DNA of 9,196 nt from positions 1 through 9,196 of the forward strand of contig JAJRVC010000128.1 in NCBI GenBank assembly GCA_024277475.1, in the 5' to 3' direction. The notes below the pieces were generated by a model. It was not told the DNA's origin. It saw only the letters and a list, made by a program, of their open reading frames with translations, and searched no databases. Source of the stretch: Deltaproteobacteria bacterium. Its GTDB lineage: Bacteria > Desulfobacterota > Desulfobacteria > Desulfobacterales > JAFDCJ01. Shown here piece by piece: positions 6,197 to 9,196 of this stretch. Within the stretch, counting starts at the first letter, position 1, and every line of letters begins with the position of its first letter. The translations under genes and the position numbers were made by a program.

Positions 6197-6310
6197 GAAA
6201 CTGATGAACATCGAATGAATGTATTCTGTCTGTTTTAAAAAAGATTTAGCGAAGCGTTTCCATCCTTCAATATTCAATTCCCCGATAAAGCGGGATTTAC
6301 GCTTCGCTAC
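6197..6310. repeat. Interspersed repeat, copy 2, with an 11-bp inverted repeat
   Basis: This region shares with copy 1 (1316-1520) the ordered blocks GAAA-TGATGAAC, TCGAA, AATGTATTCTG, TGTTTTAAAA-AGAT, AGCG-AGCGT and TCAATATTC. It has only one clear heptad where copy 1 has six. Inside it, TAGCGAAGCGT (6247-6257) is exactly complementary to ACGCTTCGCTA (6299-6309). Within that loop, CCCG (6281-6284) and CGGG (6291-6294) form a smaller stem. The copy interrupts what would otherwise be a continuous importer-hydrolase operon. Confidence 0.65.
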
Positions 6311-6449
6311 AACCGTCTCGCCCGGATTGGGAGTAATAGATCTTTTATGGCATCGCACGTTTGCCTTTCTACAGCCAGTTTTTTGAGAGAATTGCACCGC
6401 TGCCAACCCGGCTGTTTACTCTGTATGTGAGCGGGCTTATTCCCTCGAA

Positions 6450-7292
6450 CTATCCCATCTTTGCACCAACCCTTATTCTGGCCCATGCGGATGCCACTTC
6501 GGAAATAATGACGAGAATGATAATTGACAGTAGTACTGCAGCCACCCTGTTGCTCTCAATCTGTTGTACGGTCCTTCGCAAATACCATCCCATGCCGCCG
6601 GCCCCAAAAAATCCCACAACAGTTGCGGCCCGAAACGCCGCATCCCAGGTGTAGATTGAAATTCCCGTCCATGCCACCCGGACCTGGGGCAGTACTGCAT
6701 ACACAAACACCTGGAGGGGGTTTGCGCCCGTTGCCTGAATCGCTTCCACCTGCCCGACTTTGATATCTTCGATTTCTTCGGAAAAAAGTTTTCCTGTAAA
6801 ACCGATACTGAACAATGTGAGCGCCAGAACACCCGGCAACATGCCGAATCCGATAATGGTCACAAAGATGATGGTCCAGATCATTTCATGCACGGAACGA
6901 GATAACATGAGCACAAAGCGGGCGATCGGGTATAAAAACCGCTTGTTGGGCGTCATATTAAATGATGCGAACCAGGAAAGAGGGATGGAAAAAAGGATGC
7001 CGAAGAGCGCGCCCAGATAAGCCATTTTGATGGTTTCAACCACGTAACCGAGGTATTCGCTGTCCAGCACATAAGGAATATCGGGCGGATAGTAGCGATT
7101 GGCAAAAAGGTCGGCAATTCGGGGAAACATGTTAAAAAAGCGGCCCACATGAATATTCAGATATTCTATTGATATAAAAATGAACAGCAGGATACCCAAG
7201 GTGACGCCGTATTTAATTAACGATTGCGGGTACTTGAAACGACGCCATTCTTTTATGGGGATCCCTGCTGAATTGAGAGGAGTTGTCGCCAT
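6450..7292 (-). CDS. phnE: Phosphonate-type ABC transporter permease (PhnE-like), second copy
   Basis: This is an inner-membrane permease of a phosphonate/phosphite-type importer, expected to pair with the adjacent permease as a heterodimer on a PhnC ATPase dimer. It has 280 residues: one N-terminal membrane segment at about 28-44, then a long periplasmic stretch and a core of about five further segments from residue 85. The PhnE signature SRSVHEMIWTIIFV starts at 131. The ATPase-coupling EAA loop starts at Glu183 (EAIQATGANPLQV) and is followed by GFFGAGGMG at 227-235. GAAAGG lies 5 bp before the ATG, and 38 bp separate it from the preceding permease. It differs clearly in sequence from that permease, so the pair is an old duplication, not a recent tandem copy. 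The stop is TAG. The exact substrate (phosphonate, phosphite, or another phosphorus compound) is not fixed by sequence alone. Confidence 0.88.
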   Translation of the reverse strand: MATTPLNSAGIPIKEWRRFKYPQSLIKYGVTLGILLFIFISIEYLNIHVGRFFNMFPRIADLFANRYYPPDIPYVLDSEYLGYVVETIKMAYLGALFGILFSIPLSWFASFNMTPNKRFLYPIARFVLMLSRSVHEMIWTIIFVTIIGFGMLPGVLALTLFSIGFTGKLFSEEIEDIKVGQVEAIQATGANPLQVFVYAVLPQVRVAWTGISIYTWDAAFRAATVVGFFGAGGMGWYLRRTVQQIESNRVAAVLLSIIILVIISEVASAWARIRVGAKMG

Positions 7293-7330
7293 GTGTGCCT
7301 TTCAACTGCCGAATTTAAAACCTGCAGTGT

Positions 7331-8149
7331 TTATTGTATTGCTCTGCGGCCGTAGTACGAACCTATTTCTCCAAGGGCAATGAGAAAAAGAATGCAAATT
7401 ATAACGGTCGTTACACCGCCGTAATTGTACATCACCAACTGCCTGTGAAAGGCAAGGCCCAGCCCACCTGCGCCGACAAGTCCCATGATTGTGGCCCGCC
7501 GAATATTAATGTCCCACTGAAAAATTGAATTACCGAGAAAGACAGGCAGAATCTGGGGGATAACACCATAAAGAATCACTTGAAGTCCATTACCGCCGGT
7601 TGCCTTGATTGCCTCTAAGGGTCCGGGGTCGATGTCTTCTATGGCTTCTGCGGTCAGTTTTGAAATAAAGCCGATGGATCGCATGGCGATTGCAATAATA
7701 CCGGGTAAAGCGCCAAGGCCGACGGCCGATACAAATATTAATCCCCAAACGATTTCATGGACGGATCGTGTCAGGGTCATGATTGCCCGGCCTATCGGGT
7801 AGGCAATGATTTTTGAAGGCGTCACATTCAGCGCGGCCATCCAGGCAACCGGTATGGCGCAAATAATGCCAAGCATGGTACCGAGGCAGGCAATCATAAA
7901 GGTTTCGACAGTCGGACCCACCAAGTGTTTAAACAGCGATAAATCAGGTGGTAGAAACCGGGCTACAGCCTTTATCACGGATCCAACTCCACCGATCCGG
8001 TCCCAATCCGTATCTTCTATAATGGTGCTCTGGATGCTCCAGACAATCAGCAAAAACGCCAAAAAGTAGAGTATATAACGGATTGCTTTGGATTTTTTCC
8101 TTCGGGAAAGTATCTCCTGAAATTTTGTATCTTGATTCTCTTGTCTCAT
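7331..8149 (-). CDS. phnE: Phosphonate-type ABC transporter permease (PhnE-like), first copy
   Basis: This is an inner-membrane permease of 272 residues, the other half of the predicted PhnE heterodimer. The N-terminus is cytoplasmic and basic (RRKKSK). The first membrane segment is at about 22-40, the second at 81-104, and the core segments run on to about 264. The family signature TRSVHEIVWGLIFVSAVGLG starts at residue 127. SIGFISKLTAEAIEDIDPGP follows at about 158-177, and the EAA loop at EAIKATGGNGLQV from Glu179. GLVGAGGLG lies at 223-231. It starts only 15 bp after the phnC stop and in the same frame as phnC, so the two are translationally close. The ribosome binding site is weak (AAGAGA about 7 bp upstream), which suggests that translation depends partly on ribosomes arriving from phnC. 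The stop is TAA. Confidence 0.9.
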   Translation of the reverse strand: MRQENQDTKFQEILSRRKKSKAIRYILYFLAFLLIVWSIQSTIIEDTDWDRIGGVGSVIKAVARFLPPDLSLFKHLVGPTVETFMIACLGTMLGIICAIPVAWMAALNVTPSKIIAYPIGRAIMTLTRSVHEIVWGLIFVSAVGLGALPGIIAIAMRSIGFISKLTAEAIEDIDPGPLEAIKATGGNGLQVILYGVIPQILPVFLGNSIFQWDINIRRATIMGLVGAGGLGLAFHRQLVMYNYGGVTTVIICILFLIALGEIGSYYGRRAIQ

Positions 8150-8164
8150 GGGTCGTCTCTTTTC

Positions 8165-8917
8165 CTATAAGATTTCCATGGCATAGATCTCTTCGAGGGT
8201 ACTCTTGTCAACCTGATCTGTTGGCCCATCGAACATTTTTATACCGTCCTGGAGCCCGACAACTTTATTGGAAAATTCCAGGGCCAACTGAACATCATGG
8301 ATGTTGCACAATACGGGAACATCAAGTTCTTCAGACATTATTTTAATCATTCCCATGACTTCCCTTGCGATCTTGGGATCAAGGCTGGAAGTCGGTTCAT
8401 CCACAAGAAGGATCTGGGGGTCCTGTATGAGCGCCCGGGCGATACCGACCCGTTGGCGCTGACCACCGCTAAGTTCATCGGCCCTTTTATCGACAAATTC
8501 GCCCAGACCGACTCTTTCCAACAGTTCAAGAGCCCTTCGAATTTCCTTTTTCGGATACATGCGTAAAAAACTCCTGAAAGTGCCGACATAGCCGAGCCGG
8601 CCGGATAGGACATTGTCCATCACAGACATCCGTTCTACCAGGTTGAACTCCTGAAAAATCATGGCCATATCGCGGCGGGCTTTCCTCAGCGCCCGTTTCC
8701 CCATTTTAGTGATATTATCTCCTCTTAATATGACATCACCTCCGGTAGGTTCGACAAGACGGTTGATGCACCGGATCAGAGTTGATTTCCCGGCTCCGCT
8801 GGGTCCGATAATGGCAAAAAAATCCCCCGGGTTCACATTTATATTTACGCCTTTAAGAATATCCGGTCCCGATCGATTGTATCGAATCCTGAGATTTTTT
8901 ACTTGGAGCAATGCCAT
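8165..8917 (-). CDS. phnC: Phosphonate ABC transporter ATP-binding protein
   Basis: This is the cytosolic ATPase that powers the importer; it works as a dimer beneath the two PhnE-like permeases. All nucleotide-binding motifs are intact: Walker A GPSGAGKS at 38-45, Q-loop Gln89 in MIFQEFNLVERM, signature LSGGQ at 149-153, Walker B ILLVDE at 169-174, D-loop SSLD at 177-180, and switch His207. The stretches RCINRLVEPTGGDVILRG and NVLSGRLGY are distinctive for PhnC rather than for other importer ATPases. At 250 residues the length is normal. AGGTGG lies 4 bp before the ATG. The stop is TAG, followed after five codons by the next gene in the same frame. No binding-protein gene (phnD) lies upstream within the window. 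A phosphite or hypophosphite importer ATPase (PtxA/HtxD-like) would look similar; the neighbouring hydrolase favours phosphonate. Confidence 0.92.
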   Translation of the reverse strand: MALLQVKNLRIRYNRSGPDILKGVNINVNPGDFFAIIGPSGAGKSTLIRCINRLVEPTGGDVILRGDNITKMGKRALRKARRDMAMIFQEFNLVERMSVMDNVLSGRLGYVGTFRSFLRMYPKKEIRRALELLERVGLGEFVDKRADELSGGQRQRVGIARALIQDPQILLVDEPTSSLDPKIAREVMGMIKIMSEELDVPVLCNIHDVQLALEFSNKVVGLQDGIKMFDGPTDQVDKSTLEEIYAMEIL

Positions 8918-8921
8918 CTAT

Positions 8922-8927
8922 CCACCT
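8922..8927 (-). promoter_or_regulatory. Strong ribosome binding site of phnC
   Basis: AGGTGG on the minus strand, 4 bp before the ATG at 8917, supports this start and marks phnC as the first well-translated gene of the importer cluster. Confidence 0.65.
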
Positions 8928-8992
8928 GTTTATCTTATTGCAAGTATTGCTTATTAAACAAAGAGCGGCGGCATGCCGATCTTGGTTTAAGG

Positions 8993-9166
8993 GGGTCTCG
9001 GCAAAAATTAATTCCCCAATCTTTGATGTGGCCGCAAAAAGGCACAAAAAGCTCAAAACTAAAATTTCGTACTTAATAATTTCAATAAGTTATGAGGTCA
9101 AAATTCGATAATTTTGACTTTTTACGAGATTGTCATCTTTGGGGGAATTAATTATTGCCGCGACCC
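8993..9166. mobile_element. MITE-like 174-bp palindromic element upstream of phnC
   Basis: Positions 8993-9017 (from GGGTCTCGGCAA to AATTCCCC) and 9142-9166 are inverted copies that match at 23 of 25 positions. Similarity continues inward more loosely (GATG and AAAAAG-C blocks), so the whole element is an imperfect palindrome. Its centre has a perfect 9-bp stem, GTCAAAATT with AATTTTGAC, around CGAT. It encodes no protein. I did not find a clean target-site duplication. Size, terminal inverted repeats and lack of coding fit a miniature inverted-repeat element or a dispersed intergenic repeat. It sits where phnD or its spacer might be expected and may have separated the binding-protein gene from phnC. 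Confidence 0.5.
9097..9123 (+). terminator. Hairpin with T-run (weak terminator-like), plus strand
   Basis: A perfect 9-bp stem (9097-9105 with 9110-9118, loop CGAT) is followed on the plus strand by five T residues. The stem is AT-rich, so termination would be weak, and no plus-strand gene precedes it in the window. It may simply be the core of the palindromic element that contains it. Confidence 0.3.
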
Positions 9167-9196
9167 TATCCCTGAGTTGAGCGTTTCTTTTGTTTA

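Larger units (their letters stand above)
6143..6449. other. 307-bp spacer between the permease and HAD genes
   Basis: No gene is seen. The spacer contains copy 2 of the interspersed repeat (6197-6310), a 12-bp palindrome (6183-6194) and the HAD ribosome binding site (GGAGG on minus, 6152-6156). No T-tailed hairpin follows the permease stop at 6450. The length of the gap suggests that the HAD-dehydrogenase genes have their own promoter, although I could not point to one with good -35 and -10 boxes. Confidence 0.5.

Noticed and set aside
6374..6452. 26-codon in-frame continuation after the TAG of the second permease
   Set aside because: The permease already ends like its family, and the continuation shows no conserved pattern.

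Overview
The window looks like a chromosomal stretch of an anaerobic or facultative Gram-negative bacterium. The best guess is Desulfobacterota (Desulfobacterales-like), at low to moderate confidence. That guess rests on moderate GC with AT-rich spacers, intergenic tandem heptads of the GAACGTC/GAACATC type that I remember as common in such genomes, and the mix of phosphonate and nucleobase genes. No rRNA, tRNA or CRISPR array was seen. All eight recognisable genes lie on the minus strand, so transcription runs from high to low coordinates.

Right part (about 9196 to 6450): a phosphonate-type ABC importer. It has an ATPase (phnC, 8165-8917) and two different PhnE-like permeases (7331-8149 and 6450-7292), packed with 15 and 38 bp spacers. 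No PhnD-type binding protein is present. The 279 bp upstream of phnC instead hold a 174-bp palindromic element bounded by a 25-bp inverted repeat, resembling a MITE.

Middle part (6449 to 4261): a 307-bp spacer with an interspersed repeat is followed by a phosphonatase-like HAD hydrolase (5489-6142) and a zinc alcohol dehydrogenase of the type repeatedly found beside phosphonate genes (4261-5355). Together with the importer these suggest uptake and breakdown of an alkylphosphonate, perhaps a hydroxylated one: oxidation to a phosphono-aldehyde, then C-P cleavage. The HAD frame is cut by an in-frame TAG, but the reading frame beyond it (to 5414) carries what looks like the family's normal C-terminus. 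This is the most striking observation in the window: recoding, readthrough or a fresh nonsense mutation. A perfect 17-bp-stem hairpin begins on the dehydrogenase stop codon.

Left part (4201 to 230): an EamA/DMT-family permease (3329-4201), an amidohydrolase close to 8-oxoguanine deaminase/hydroxydechloroatrazine hydrolase (1719-3104, with its own candidate promoter), a 493-bp spacer with inverted heptad repeats, and a periplasmic BMP-family binding protein (230-1225). The amidohydrolase and the BMP protein fit purine or nucleoside uptake and deamination. Whether this part works with the phosphonate genes is unclear. The first 229 bp hold no gene I can support.
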